This document shows positions 18,416-27,719 of a DNA stretch of 64,000 nucleotides, in pieces. The translations under genes were made by a program, and so were the position numbers. Under the pieces are notes generated by a model, which worked only from the letters and a program-made list of their open reading frames with translations, was not told where the DNA came from and ran no database searches. Within the stretch, counting starts at the first letter, position 1. Each line of letters starts with the position of its first letter. This DNA is from Streptomyces sp. NBRC 110035. Its GTDB lineage: Bacteria > Actinomycetota > Actinomycetes > Streptomycetales > Streptomycetaceae. The stretch is taken from contig NZ_BBNN01000015.1 in NCBI RefSeq assembly GCF_000829695.1, forward strand, positions 186,001 to 250,000, written 5' to 3'.

Positions 18416-19420
18416 ATGGAACTTCACAACGTCTGGTTCGTTCTGATCGCCTTCCTGTGGATCGGCTACTTCTTCCTGGAGGGCTTCGACTTCGGGATCG
18501 GGATCCTCACCCGGCTGCTTGCCCGTGACCGCGCCGAGAAGCGGGTGCTGATCAACACCATCGGCCCCGTCTGGGACGGCAACGAGGTATGGCTGCTCAC
18601 GGCCGGCGGCGCGACCTTCGCGGCCTTCCCCGAGTGGTACGCCACGCTCTTCTCCGGCTTCTATCTGCCGCTGCTGGTCATCCTGGTCTGCCTGATCATC
18701 CGCGGTGTCGCCTTCGAGTACCGGGTCAAGCGGCCGGAGGAGCACTGGCAGCGCAACTGGGAGGCGGCGATCTTCTGGACCTCGCTCATCCCCGCGTTCC
18801 TCTGGGGCGTGGCGTTCGGCAACATCGTGCGTGGAGTGAAGCTCGACGCCGAGTTCGAGTACGTGGGCAACGTCTGGGACCTGCTCAACCCGTACGCGTT
18901 GCTGGGCGGTCTGGTCACACTGACGCTCTTCACCTTCCACGGCGCCGTGTTCGCCGCGCTCAAGACCGTCGGTGACATCCGGGGCAGGGCCCGGCGGACG
19001 GCCCTGCGAACGGGGCTGATCACCGCTGTCCTCGCGCTGGTCTTCCTGGTGTGGACGCAGATCGAGCGTGGTGACGGCGCGAGCCTGGTCGCGATGGTCG
19101 TCACGGTGGCTGCCCTGGCCGCCGCGCTGGTGGCGAACCAGGCAGAGCGCGAGGGATGGTCGTTCGCCCTGTCCGGTGTCACCATCGTGGCCGCCGTGAC
19201 GATGCTCTTCCTGACGCTCTTCCCGAACGTCATGCCGTCCACGTTGGACGCGGACTGGAGTCTCACCGTCACCAACGCCTCCTCCAGCGACTACACATTG
19301 ACGATCATGACCTGGCTCACGGTGATCGCCGCGCCGCTCGTCATGGTCTACCAGGGCTGGACCTACTGGGTCTTCCGTCAGCGGATCGGCACCCAGCACA
19401 TCGCCGATCCCGTGCACTGA
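18416..19420 (+). CDS. cydB: CydB, cytochrome bd oxidase subunit II
   Basis: 334 aa starting MELHNVWFVLIAFLWIGYFFLEGFDFG, the family's N-terminal signature (first 20: MELHNVWFVLIAFLWIGYFF). Eight hydrophobic segments follow, with WDGNEVWLLTAGGATFAAFP as a conserved loop. It pairs with CydA to reduce O2 at high affinity. It is 21 bp after cydA and 12 bp before the cydDC start. Confidence 0.97.
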   Translation: MELHNVWFVLIAFLWIGYFFLEGFDFGIGILTRLLARDRAEKRVLINTIGPVWDGNEVWLLTAGGATFAAFPEWYATLFSGFYLPLLVILVCLIIRGVAFEYRVKRPEEHWQRNWEAAIFWTSLIPAFLWGVAFGNIVRGVKLDAEFEYVGNVWDLLNPYALLGGLVTLTLFTFHGAVFAALKTVGDIRGRARRTALRTGLITAVLALVFLVWTQIERGDGASLVAMVVTVAALAAALVANQAEREGWSFALSGVTIVAAVTMLFLTLFPNVMPSTLDADWSLTVTNASSSDYTLTIMTWLTVIAAPLVMVYQGWTYWVFRQRIGTQHIADPVH

Positions 19421-19425
19421 GGTGT

Positions 19426-19439
19426 GTTTCACGTGAAAC
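19426..19439. promoter_or_regulatory. Perfect parS site at the cydB-cydDC junction
   Basis: GTTTCACGTGAAAC matches the Streptomyces parS consensus exactly. It overlaps the translation start of the cydDC fusion; the long-start reading encodes FHVK across it. Confidence 0.93.
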
Positions 19440-22400
19440 CAATCGATCCGCGGCTGCTCCGCTACGCCCGTGCCACACGGCTCTTCCTGGTGGCGGTGGT
19501 CGCCCTGGGTGTCGTCGGCGCGGTGCTGGTGATCGCTCAGGCCATGCTCATCGCCGAGGTGGTGGTGGGTTCCTTCCAGCACGGCATGGCGGTGGCGGAC
19601 CTCGGCACTCCTCTGGTGCTTCTGGCCTGTGTCGCGGTCGGCCGTGCCCTGGTCGGCTGGCTCACCGAACTGGCCGCGCACCGGGCCAGCGCGGCGGTCA
19701 AGTCGGAGCTTCGGGGCCGGCTGCTGGAGCGGGCGACGACGCTCGGCCCGGGGTGGCTGACCGGGCAGCGGACCGGCTCGCTGGTCGCCCTGGCGACCCG
19801 CGGGGTCGATGCCCTCGACGGCTACTTCTCGCGCTATCTGCCCCAGTTGGGGCTCACGGTGGTCGTTCCGGTCGCGGTGCTGGCGCGGATCGTCACCGAG
19901 GACTGGATCTCGGCGGCGATCATCGTCGTCACCCTGCCGCTCATCCCGGCCTTCATGATGCTGATCGGCTGGGTCACCCAGTCCCGGATGGACCGGCAGT
20001 GGGAGCTGCTGTCCCGGCTGTCCGGCCACTTCCTGGACGTCGTGGCCGGGCTGCCGACGCTGAAGGTGTTCGGACGGGCCAAGGCACAGGCGGAGTCGAT
20101 CCGGCGGATCACCGCCGAGTACCGCAGGGCGACCCTGCGGACCCTGCGGATCGCCTTCATCTCCTCTTTCGCGCTGGAACTCCTCGCCACCCTCTCGGTG
20201 GCCCTGGTCGCCGTGACGATCGGCATGCGGCTCGTGTACGGCGACATGGACCTGTACATCGGCCTGCTCATCCTGATCCTCGCGCCCGAGGCCTACCTGC
20301 CCCTGCGTCAGGTCGGCACGCAGTACCACGCGGCGGCGGAGGGGCTGGCCGCCGCAGAGGAGATCTTCGAGGTCCTGGAGACACCCGTTCCGGCACCGGG
20401 GGCTGCGGCGGTGCCGTCGGGGGCCCTGTCCTTCGAGGGCGTGACCGTCCGCTATTCCGGACGGTCGTCGGACGCCGTGTCGGACGTGTCGTTCTCCGTC
20501 GAACCCGGGGAGACGGTCGCGCTCGTCGGGCCGAGCGGGACGGGCAAGTCGACACTGCTGAACGTGCTGCTGGGCTTCGTGCGGCCGACCGAGGGGCGGG
20601 TCCGGATCGGGGGAGCCGATCTCACCGGTCTCGATCCGGCCCAGTGGCACAGCCGGGTGGCCTGGGTGCCGCAGCGGCCGCACCTGTACGCCGGGACCGT
20701 CGCCGAGAACGTACGCCTGGCCCGGCCCGACGCGGACGACGATGCCGTCCGTCGGGCTCTGCGGGACGCGGGCGCCCTGGAGTTCGTGGACGCGCTGCCC
20801 GAGGGCACCGGCACGGTGCTGGGGGAGGACGGGGCGGGACTGTCCGCGGGACAGCGGCAACGGCTCGCGCTCGCCCGTGCGTTCCTCGCGGACCGGCCCG
20901 TGCTGCTGCTCGACGAACCGACGGCCGCGCTGGACGGTGCCACCGAGGCCGAGGTCGTGGCGGCGGTACGGCGCCTGGCGGCCGGACGGACGGTACTGCT
21001 GGTGGTGCACCGCCCGGCACTGCTCGCGGTGGCGGACCGGGTGGTGCGGCTGGCCGAACCCGCCCCCGGTGACCGGCCGCAGCCCGAGCAGGGGGACACC
21101 GTCCTCGGTGCCGGCCGGGAACGGGCGGACGTCCAGCCCGCTCTCGACTGGGAGCAGGTGGAGAAGGCCGGGCCCGCCGACTCCGAGGACCCGGCGCCGA
21201 CCGGGCCGGTCGTGGCGGCCGGAGCGGGCGGCGTGCTGGCCCGTGTCCGTGCCATGTCCGGTGCCCACCGGGGGCGGCTCATGCTCGCGCTGCTGCTCGG
21301 CAGCCTCGTGCTGGGCAGCGCTGTGGGCCTCATGGCGACATCCGGGTATCTGATCTCCCGGGCCTCGCAGCAGCCGCCCGTGATGTACCTGATGCTCGCC
21401 GTCACGGCGACCCGGGCCTTCGGTATCGGGCGGGCCGTGTTCCGGTACGCCGAGCGGCTCGTGTCGCACGAAGCGGTGCTGCGGATGCTGGCCGACACCA
21501 GGGTCGCGGTGTACCGGCGGCTGGAGCGGCTGGCGCCCGCCGGACTGCGCGGGGTCCGCAGGGGCGATCTGCTCTCCCGGCTGGTCGCCGATGTGGACGA
21601 ACTCCAGGACTACTGGCTGCGCTGGCTGCTGCCGGCCGGTGCGGCGGTGGTCGTCTCGGCCCTGTCCGTCGGCTTCACGGCCTGGCTGCTCCCGGAGGCC
21701 GGTGCCGTCCTCGCGGCCGGGCTGCTCGTGGCGGGGGCGGGTCTGCCCCTCCTCACGGGCTCGGTGGCCCGGCGCGCGGAGCGCAGGCTGGCGCCCGCCC
21801 GCGGAGTCCTCGCGACCCAGGTCACCGACCTGCTCACCGGGACCGGGGAGCTGACGGTCGCCGGGGCTCTGCCCGCGCGGACCGCCGAAACCCGGCGGGC
21901 CGACGGCGTGCTCACCCGGATCGCCTCGCGTGCCGCCACCGCCACCGCCCTCGGCGACGGGCTCGTCGCACTCGTCTCGGGCCTGACCGTCACGGCCGCG
22001 GCCGTCGTCGGCGTCCAGGCGGTGGCCGCCGGCCGGCTGGACGGAGTGGCACTGGCCGTCGTCGTCCTCACCCCGCTCGCGGCCTTCGAGGCCGTACTCG
22101 GGCTGCCGCTCGCCGTGCAGTACCGGCAGAGGGTGCGCAAGAGCGCCGAGCGCGTGTACGAGGTGCTGGACGCCCCGGTGCCCGTACAGGAGCCGGAGCA
22201 GCCCCGGCAGGCGCCCGCGTCGCCGTTCCCACTCGTGGTCAAGGGGCTGGAGGCCCGGCACGCCGGGCAGGAACGGGACGCGCTCGCCGGGCTGGACCTG
22301 ACGCTGGAGCAGGGCCGCAGGATCGCGGTGGTCGGCCCGTCGGGCTCCGGCAAGACGACGCTCGCACAGGTGCTGCTGCGGTTCCTGGACCCCGGCGCCG

Positions 22401-22984
22401 GTTCGTACACGCTGGCCGGTGTGGACGCGTACGCCCTGGACGGTGACGACGTACGAGGGCTGGTCGGGCTGTGCGCGCAGGATGCCCATCTCTTCGACAG
22501 CTCCGTACGCGAGAACCTGCTGCTCGCCAAGCGCGAAGCCACCGAGGGAGAGCTGCGCGACGCGCTTGCCCGCGCCCGGCTGCTGGAGTGGGCCGACAGC
22601 CTGCCCGACGGCCTGGACACACTCGTCGGCGAGCACGGGGCGCGGCTCTCCGGCGGCCAGCGACAACGGCTGGCGCTGGCCAGGGTGCTGCTCGCGGACT
22701 TCCCCGTGCTGGTGCTGGACGAGCCTGCGGAGCACCTCGACCTGCCGACCGCCGACGCCCTCACCACCGACCTGCTGGCCGCCACCGAGGGCCGTACGAC
22801 GTTGCTGATCACCCACCGGCTGGCCGGGCTCGAGGCGGTGGACGAGGTGATCGTGCTGGATGAGGGGCGTGTGGTGCAGCGCGGTGCGTACGGGGAACTG
22901 GCCTCCGCAGCAGGGCCGTTGCGGCGGATGGCGCGGCGCGAGGCCGAGGCGGACCGGCTGGTGGAGCTGGCGGAGGTGGGCTGA
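19433..22984 (+). CDS. cydCD: CydDC fused ABC exporter for cytochrome bd assembly
   Basis: About 1183 aa. It contains two complete ABC half-transporters in one chain: TMD1, NBD1 with Walker A GPSGTGKST and Walker B VLLLDEPTAALDG, then TMD2 (from about residue 600), NBD2 with GPSGSGKTT and VLVLDEPAEHLD. CydD and CydC are separate proteins in E. coli and fused in actinomycetes. The exporter (thiols/haem have been proposed) is needed for bd oxidase maturation. GTG 19433 is preferred because GAGG (19419-19422) is 10 nt upstream; GTG 19424 in the same frame lies too close to it. A perfect parS overlaps the start. Confidence 0.96.
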   Translation: MKPIDPRLLRYARATRLFLVAVVALGVVGAVLVIAQAMLIAEVVVGSFQHGMAVADLGTPLVLLACVAVGRALVGWLTELAAHRASAAVKSELRGRLLERATTLGPGWLTGQRTGSLVALATRGVDALDGYFSRYLPQLGLTVVVPVAVLARIVTEDWISAAIIVVTLPLIPAFMMLIGWVTQSRMDRQWELLSRLSGHFLDVVAGLPTLKVFGRAKAQAESIRRITAEYRRATLRTLRIAFISSFALELLATLSVALVAVTIGMRLVYGDMDLYIGLLILILAPEAYLPLRQVGTQYHAAAEGLAAAEEIFEVLETPVPAPGAAAVPSGALSFEGVTVRYSGRSSDAVSDVSFSVEPGETVALVGPSGTGKSTLLNVLLGFVRPTEGRVRIGGADLTGLDPAQWHSRVAWVPQRPHLYAGTVAENVRLARPDADDDAVRRALRDAGALEFVDALPEGTGTVLGEDGAGLSAGQRQRLALARAFLADRPVLLLDEPTAALDGATEAEVVAAVRRLAAGRTVLLVVHRPALLAVADRVVRLAEPAPGDRPQPEQGDTVLGAGRERADVQPALDWEQVEKAGPADSEDPAPTGPVVAAGAGGVLARVRAMSGAHRGRLMLALLLGSLVLGSAVGLMATSGYLISRASQQPPVMYLMLAVTATRAFGIGRAVFRYAERLVSHEAVLRMLADTRVAVYRRLERLAPAGLRGVRRGDLLSRLVADVDELQDYWLRWLLPAGAAVVVSALSVGFTAWLLPEAGAVLAAGLLVAGAGLPLLTGSVARRAERRLAPARGVLATQVTDLLTGTGELTVAGALPARTAETRRADGVLTRIASRAATATALGDGLVALVSGLTVTAAAVVGVQAVAAGRLDGVALAVVVLTPLAAFEAVLGLPLAVQYRQRVRKSAERVYEVLDAPVPVQEPEQPRQAPASPFPLVVKGLEARHAGQERDALAGLDLTLEQGRRIAVVGPSGSGKTTLAQVLLRFLDPGAGSYTLAGVDAYALDGDDVRGLVGLCAQDAHLFDSSVRENLLLAKREATEGELRDALARARLLEWADSLPDGLDTLVGEHGARLSGGQRQRLALARVLLADFPVLVLDEPAEHLDLPTADALTTDLLAATEGRTTLLITHRLAGLEAVDEVIVLDEGRVVQRGAYGELASAAGPLRRMARREAEADRLVELAEVG

Positions 22985-23053
22985 CCGGGTACGAGGGGCG
23001 GGCATGTGGCACGAGGCGCGCGCGCCCGGTACGGACGTGCCTGACGGAAGGAT

Positions 23054-23072
23054 GATTGACCGGCTGTCAATC
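23054..23072. terminator. Small inverted repeat after cydDC
   Basis: GATTGAC-cggct-GTCAATC, a perfect 7-bp dyad 70 bp past the cydDC stop and 115 bp before the M23 gene. It could be a weak terminator or an operator for the downstream gene. Confidence 0.35.
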
Positions 23073-23186
23073 CCGGCTCCCCGTGCCTCTGTTCGGCGGT
23101 ATCAATGGTCCATCCGGGTCGTCCGGTCCCCCAGGCGTACGACGTGAACAGGGTCGTGGGCCGGGGCGGGGACCAGGATCGCTGTC

Positions 23187-24251
23187 ATGCGTTTCACCCG
23201 CCGTCATCCGCTGCTCGTCGCCGTGCCGTTGTGTGCGCTCGCCGTGCTCGCCGCCCGGTCCACCGACCGGGAGGGCGACGGTCCGCATGCTCCGGGTCAC
23301 GGTCCACAGGCGGGGATCAGCGCACAGGTGGCGCGGCTCTACGAGGAGGCGGCCGCGGCGACGCTGAAGTACGAGGCGGGCCGGCGCGAGGCCGAGCGGC
23401 AGCGGACCGAGGTGCTGCGGCTGGAGAAGTTGCTCGACCGGGAGCGCCGGGACGCCGAGGTCCTGCGCGACGACCTCGGTCGTATCGCACGGTCCCAGTA
23501 CCGCAGTGGCGGCGGACTTCCGTTGACCGTGCACATGTTTCTCGCGGACGACCCGGAGGAGGTGATGCGTGGTCAGCGTGCCCTGTGGAAGGCGAACCTG
23601 GCTCTCGACAAGGCGATCGGGAAGAACGCGCGGGCCGAGGCCCGGCTCGCCCGCGACGAGGCGAAGGCGGCGGGGGCATGGAAGGCGCTGGAGAAGCGGA
23701 ACAAGGAACTCGCCGACCTCAAGAGCGGTATCGAGCAGAAGCTGGAGACGGCTCGGTGGCAGCTCCAGGGCCAGGCGGACGCCTCGGTGGCGGCCGGCTC
23801 CTGCCGCGGTGCGGTGCGGCTCGACCAGCCGGAGACCGTGTTCACCGACTCCTGGGTGGCACCGGTGGAGACCTACGCGCTGTCCGCGTCCTACGGAAGC
23901 GGTGGTGCGCGCTGGGCGAGCCGGCACACCGGCCAGGACTTCGCGGTGCCGATCGGCACGCCGGTGCGGTCCGTGGGCGCGGGCAAGGTGGTGAAGGTGT
24001 CCTGTGGAGGGGCGTTCGGTATCGAGATCGTGGTCGAGCACGCGGGCGGCTATTACACGCAGTACGCCCACTTGGCCGCCGTCGCCGTGGACCAGGGCGA
24101 GCACGTCTCGCCCGGCCAGTGGATCGGTCAGTCCGGGACCAGCGGCAACTCCACCGGGCCGCACCTGCATTTCGAGGTACGGGTCACGCCCGAGACGGGC
24201 TCGGCGGTGAACCCGGTGCCGTGGCTGGCCCAACGCGGGGTGCCGCTCTGA
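23187..24251 (+). CDS. Secreted M23 (LytM) peptidase with coiled coil
   Basis: 354 aa. An N-terminal signal-type helix (RRHPLLVAVPLCALAVLAA, residues 6-23) precedes a long charged coiled coil (about 45-200). A C-terminal M23 zinc endopeptidase domain follows, with H247 and D251 (RHTGQDF), H295 (QYAHL) and H328 (GPHLHF) all present, so it should be active. It would act in cell-wall remodelling outside the membrane, like EnvC/NlpD-type proteins. It stands alone, and converges with the HAD gene at a shared hairpin. Confidence 0.92.
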   Translation: MRFTRRHPLLVAVPLCALAVLAARSTDREGDGPHAPGHGPQAGISAQVARLYEEAAAATLKYEAGRREAERQRTEVLRLEKLLDRERRDAEVLRDDLGRIARSQYRSGGGLPLTVHMFLADDPEEVMRGQRALWKANLALDKAIGKNARAEARLARDEAKAAGAWKALEKRNKELADLKSGIEQKLETARWQLQGQADASVAAGSCRGAVRLDQPETVFTDSWVAPVETYALSASYGSGGARWASRHTGQDFAVPIGTPVRSVGAGKVVKVSCGGAFGIEIVVEHAGGYYTQYAHLAAVAVDQGEHVSPGQWIGQSGTSGNSTGPHLHFEVRVTPETGSAVNPVPWLAQRGVPL

Positions 24252-24257
24252 GCGGGC

Positions 24258-24297
24258 ACCGGGCCCGGCCCGCTTCGCCGTTCGCGCCCGGCCCGGT
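24258..24297. terminator. Bidirectional terminator between convergent genes
   Basis: ACCGGGCC (24258-24265) pairs with GGCCCGGT (24290-24297), with further GC pairing inside. It lies between the M23 stop (24251) and the HAD stop (24343). Confidence 0.55.
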
Positions 24298-24342
24298 CGA
24301 GGGGGCGGGCCGGAGTGGATCCGTTCCGGTGCTCGGATCCGG

Positions 24343-25251
24343 TCAGGGCCGTTGGGCCAGCATCTGTTCGATCATCACGGCCACACCGTCCTCGTTGTTG
24401 GCGACCGTGTGCCCCGAGGCGGCGGCCAATACGTCCGGGTGGGCGTTGCCCATTGCGTAGGAACGGCCCGCCCAGGTCAGCATCTCGATGTCGTTGGGCA
24501 TGTCCCCGAACGCCACGACCTCCTCGTGGGAGATCCCGCGCTCGGCACAGCACAGGGCGAGCGTGCTGGCCTTCGACACGTCGGGTCCGCTGATCTCCAG
24601 CAGGGCGCTGGGGCTGGAGCGGGTGACGTTGGCGCAGGTGCCGATGGCCAGCCGGGCCAGCGTGAGGAACGCGTCGGGGTCGAGCTCGGGGTGGTGGGCG
24701 AGGATCTTGAGCACCGGCTCGGCGGCGGCGGCGCCGTCCGGTGCCAGCAGGTCCTCGGCCTGGGCGCGGACGTCCGGGATCTCCATGTGCAGCTTCGGAT
24801 ACGCCGGCTCCTGGTGGAAGCCGTAGGTCTGCTCGACGGCGTACACGGTGCCCGGCGCCGCGTCGCGCAGCAGGCGCACCGCGTCCAGTGCGTTCTGCCG
24901 GGCCAGCTCGCGTACCTTCACGAAGCGGTGGGCGCCGGGGCCACCGTGCAGGTCGACGACGGCGGCACCGTTGCCGCAGATGGCGAGCCCGTGGCCGTGG
25001 ACGTGGTCGCTGACGACGTCCATCCAGCGGGCCGGGCGGCCGGTGACGAAGAAGACCTCGATGCCCGCCTTCTCTGCGGCGGCCAGCGCGGCGACCGTGC
25101 GGGGGGACACCGTCTTGTCGTCGCGCAGCAGGGTGCCGTCGAGGTCGGTGGCGATGAGCCGCGGCGGGGTGAGAGGGCTGTCTCCCCGCTCGAGCGAGGT
25201 CGAGAACTGGGGGGAGCCCGGGGTCTCGGGCTGTGCGGTCGCTGAGGTCAC
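24343..25251 (-). CDS. Cof-type HAD hydrolase
   Basis: 302 aa from GTG 25251. HAD motif I is ATDLDGTLL (nucleophile D and acid D) and motif IV is [11 protein letters not shown], with a large type IIB cap between (Cof subfamily; sugar-phosphate or flavin/nucleotide phosphatases). The first about 30 residues (SATAQPETPGSPQFSTSLER) precede the domain and are probably disordered. It is last in a minus-strand run with the DUF72 and LLM genes (83-bp gap). A paralogue lies at 34244-35047. Confidence 0.88.
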   Translation of the reverse strand: MTSATAQPETPGSPQFSTSLERGDSPLTPPRLIATDLDGTLLRDDKTVSPRTVAALAAAEKAGIEVFFVTGRPARWMDVVSDHVHGHGLAICGNGAAVVDLHGGPGAHRFVKVRELARQNALDAVRLLRDAAPGTVYAVEQTYGFHQEPAYPKLHMEIPDVRAQAEDLLAPDGAAAAEPVLKILAHHPELDPDAFLTLARLAIGTCANVTRSSPSALLEISGPDVSKASTLALCCAERGISHEEVVAFGDMPNDIEMLTWAGRSYAMGNAHPDVLAAASGHTVANNEDGVAVMIEQMLAQRP

Positions 25252-25334
25252 CCGGCCATTGTCCCGTACGAGTCCGCACGGGCGTGCGGCACTCCGCACA
25301 TGTGAGTGGGTACCGTTCCTGGTGAGCGGCCCGC

Positions 25335-26231
25335 TCAGCCCAGCTGGGTCGGTGCCTCCATGGCGATCCGCTCGAAGGTCTTCTGGTCCGCCGCGAAGTC
25401 CGAGTCGGGGATGGGCCAGTGCAGCACGAGCTCGGTGAAGCCCAGCTCCGCGTGGCGACCCGCGAAGTCGACGAACGCGTCCAGGGATTCCAGCGGGCGG
25501 CCCCGGTCCGGGGTGAATCCCGCGAGCAGGATCTTTTCCGGCCCTGTCACGTTCCGCCCGATCTCGGCGCAGGCCTCGGCCAGCCTCTCCACCTGACCTC
25601 GAAGGGCGTGTACCGACTGCTCGGGTGTGCCGTTCTCGTACAGCTTGGGGTCGCCCGTGGTCACCCATGCCTGCCCGTACCGGGCGGCGAGCCGCATCCC
25701 GCGCGGTCCGGCGGCGGCCACGGCGAACGGCAGCCGGGGCCGCTGCACGCAGCCCGGGATGCCGCGGGCCTCGTGTGCCGCATAGAAGTCGCCCTCGTAC
25801 GACACCGTGTCCTCGGTGAGCAGCCGGTCGAGCAGGGGGACGAACTCGCCGAAGCGGTCCGCCCGCTGGCGCGGGGTCCACGGCTCCTGGCCGAGCGCGG
25901 TGGCGTCGAAACCGGTGCCGCCCGCGCCGATACCGAGGGTGACGCGCCCGCCCGAGATGTCGTCGAGGGAGATCAGCTCCTTGGCCAGGGTCACCGGGTG
26001 CCGGAAGTTCGGAGAGGTGACGAGCGTGCCGAGCCGGATCCGTTCGGTGGCCGCCGCGGCGGCGGTGAGCGTGGGTACCGCGCCGAACCAGGGGCCGTCC
26101 CGGAAGGTCCGCCAGGACAGGTGGTCGTAGGTGTAGGCGGTGTGGAAGCCCAGCTCCTCGGCGCGCCGCCATGTGTCTCGGCCCCCCTCGCGCCAGCGGT
26201 CGATCGGCAGAATCACAGTGCTCAGTCGCAT
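25335..26231 (-). CDS. LLM-class (F420/FMN-dependent) oxidoreductase
   Basis: 298 aa from ATG 26231 (MRLSTVILPIDRW...). It has a bacterial luciferase-like TIM barrel with typical stretches TERIRLGTLVTSPNFRHP, SGGRVTLGIGAGG and PWTPRQRADRFGEF. Such proteins in actinomycetes usually use coenzyme F420. The substrate is unknown. It starts 10 bp after the DUF72 gene, so they form an operon. Confidence 0.88.
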   Translation of the reverse strand: MRLSTVILPIDRWREGGRDTWRRAEELGFHTAYTYDHLSWRTFRDGPWFGAVPTLTAAAAATERIRLGTLVTSPNFRHPVTLAKELISLDDISGGRVTLGIGAGGTGFDATALGQEPWTPRQRADRFGEFVPLLDRLLTEDTVSYEGDFYAAHEARGIPGCVQRPRLPFAVAAAGPRGMRLAARYGQAWVTTGDPKLYENGTPEQSVHALRGQVERLAEACAEIGRNVTGPEKILLAGFTPDRGRPLESLDAFVDFAGRHAELGFTELVLHWPIPDSDFAADQKTFERIAMEAPTQLG

Positions 26232-26241
26232 GGGGACGACC

Positions 26242-27114
26242 CTACGAGAGACCGAGCAGGTGTTGCATCGACTGCGCGGCGCGGACGGCGGCGTCACCGC
26301 AGCAGTTGTTGAACAGGACGTGGACCTCCCGCGTCTGCTCGGCCATCTCGCGCACGTGCGGTGTCCACTCGGAGAGTTCTTCGGGGGTGTAGGAGTGGCG
26401 GAACCTCTCTTCCTTGGTGCCGGTCCCCCACGCGCTGCTGCGGCCGTGGAAGCGCACCAGGGCGAGTTCCGGGGTGGTGACCCGTACGACCGGTGGCACG
26501 GAAGCGGGGAGCGTCTGCACCATGTCCACGGCCACGGCGGCCGTGTCCAGCTCCGTCAGCAGGGCGGTCGTCGCATCGACGTGCTCCTCGCGCCACCAGC
26601 CGGGGTGTCGGAACTCCACGGCCATCGGCCATCCCGCGGCACGCTCACGGCACCGGCGCAGGAACTCCACCGCCGGCCTGCCCGGTACGAGCCGGTGCGG
26701 GAACTGGAAAACCAGAGTCCCCAGACGGCCGGACGCGCGCAGTGGTTCGAGGGCCGCGCTGTACCGGTTCCACACGTCATCGAGCAGTCCGGGGTCGATG
26801 CCGGCCCGCCCCCGCTGTCGTGCGAGGGCCGGTCGCAGTTCGGCGGGCAGCGCTTCCGGCCGTGTCGGATGCCCGGTGAGCAGGGAGAACGCCTTCACGT
26901 CGAACCGGAAGCCCTCAGGGGTGCGGTCGGCCCACAGAAGGCTGTTACGGGTACTGGGCAACCCGTAGTAGGTGGAGTCCACCTCTGCCACCGGGAACTG
27001 TGTGGCGTAGTGCCGCAGTCTGCCCTCCGCGTCACGGTGGCCTGTCGGGTACCAGCCGCTGGACACCAGCGCCTTGTCCGTCCACGAGCAGGTTCCGACC
27101 CGGATCTCTCCCAT
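26242..27114 (-). CDS. DUF72 (YecE-like) protein
   Basis: 290 aa from ATG 27114 (MGEIRVGTCSWTDKALV). DUF72 landmarks are GTCSWTD, EVDSTYYGLPS, FRFDVKAFSLLTGHP, FQFPHRLVP, AVEFRHPGW and a C-terminal FNNCCGDAAVRAA. It is a TIM-barrel-like family of unknown biochemical function. First gene of the DUF72-LLM-HAD run. Confidence 0.9.
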   Translation of the reverse strand: MGEIRVGTCSWTDKALVSSGWYPTGHRDAEGRLRHYATQFPVAEVDSTYYGLPSTRNSLLWADRTPEGFRFDVKAFSLLTGHPTRPEALPAELRPALARQRGRAGIDPGLLDDVWNRYSAALEPLRASGRLGTLVFQFPHRLVPGRPAVEFLRRCRERAAGWPMAVEFRHPGWWREEHVDATTALLTELDTAAVAVDMVQTLPASVPPVVRVTTPELALVRFHGRSSAWGTGTKEERFRHSYTPEELSEWTPHVREMAEQTREVHVLFNNCCGDAAVRAAQSMQHLLGLS

Positions 27115-27216
27115 CCTGCCCGTCTTCCCCGGCCGCGGTGACGGATGCGTCCAGAGCGTGGGGGCACCCACCCGGCGGTCCGGGGCGGGCCCCGGTGGTC
27201 CCGCCGGAGCCGTCGG

Positions 27217-27405
27217 TCAGCGGACCCTGCCGTTCCTCCAGGGCATGGGCGAGGTGTCGGGTACGGGTTCCTCGTACGTCTCGTCACCGGGGAGCGGGGC
27301 GGCCGGCCGTCGGTCGGACGGGAAGAACCGGCCCTTCCTCCACAGGGGCGAGTCCGTCGGTGTCGACGACTCGGTACGGCACCTGACCTCGTCCCGCCGT
27401 GCCAC
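27217..27405 (-). CDS. Possible small hypothetical protein
   Basis: GTG 27405 to TGA 27217, 62 aa (MARRDEVRCRTESSTPTDSP ... PMPWRNGRVR). Third codon positions are strongly G/C and the composition is protein-like, with repeated 'W(R)xxGRxxP'-type pieces (LWRKGRFF, PWRNGRVR). No good ribosome site and no family recognised, so it could be a chance frame. Confidence 0.35.
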   Translation of the reverse strand: MARRDEVRCRTESSTPTDSPLWRKGRFFPSDRRPAAPLPGDETYEEPVPDTSPMPWRNGRVR

Positions 27406-27614
27406 ACGCCGGGATTTCCGTGGGCCGAACCAGCGGTGGTGTCTGTCCGGTTCAGCTCGTGGCGGATGGGCAAGGCCGGACCGAGGTCACCGGGATGCCC
27501 AGGCGCATCCGGTCGGTGACCGGCCGCCGTGGCGGCGGCGCGGGAGGAACACGGTGCTCAGGTGTGGACTCATGCCCTCGAGCCCAGGTCCTGAGGGGCT
27601 TCCCGGGACGCGGT

Positions 27615-27628
27615 GTTTCACGTGAAAC
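27615..27628. promoter_or_regulatory. Perfect parS site
   Basis: GTTTCACGTGAAAC, an exact match to the Streptomyces ParB site, in an intergenic region and abutting an 18-bp tandem repeat. Confidence 0.93.
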
Positions 27629-27715
27629 GATCACTGCACCTTCGGTGAATACTGAACCTCCGGCGACCACTGCACGTCCGGCGACCACTGCACGTCCGGT
27701 GACCACCGGCTCCGG
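27626..27715. repeat. 18-bp tandem repeat, about five units
   Basis: Two identical units GGCGACCACTGCACGTCC (27662-27679, 27680-27697) are flanked by diverged units (27626-27643, 27644-27661, 27698-27715). In the frameshifted reading of the upstream minus-strand gene they would encode WSPDVQ/YSPEVQ repeats, but they lie beyond the restored stop. Confidence 0.85.
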
Positions 27716-27719
27716 CTGG

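Larger units (their letters stand above)
27115..27719. other. Intergenic region with parS and 18-bp repeats
   Basis: About 600 bp between the DUF72 start and the restored stop of the next gene. It holds one doubtful small ORF (27217-27405), a perfect parS (27615-27628) and 18-bp tandem repeats (27626-27715). No other gene is convincing. Confidence 0.6.

Noticed and set aside
16634..23005. Minus-strand open frame of 2123 codons opposite hisC terminator-cydABCD
   Set aside because: It is the antisense shadow of the cyd genes. It is rich in RDEGQH from reversed GC-biased codons and has no domains. cydA, cydB and cydDC on the plus strand are unmistakable.
27626..27715. 18-bp tandem repeat considered as ParB spreading element or iteron
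   Set aside because: It abuts parS but shares no parS core, and has no replication gene next to it. Recorded as a simple repeat.
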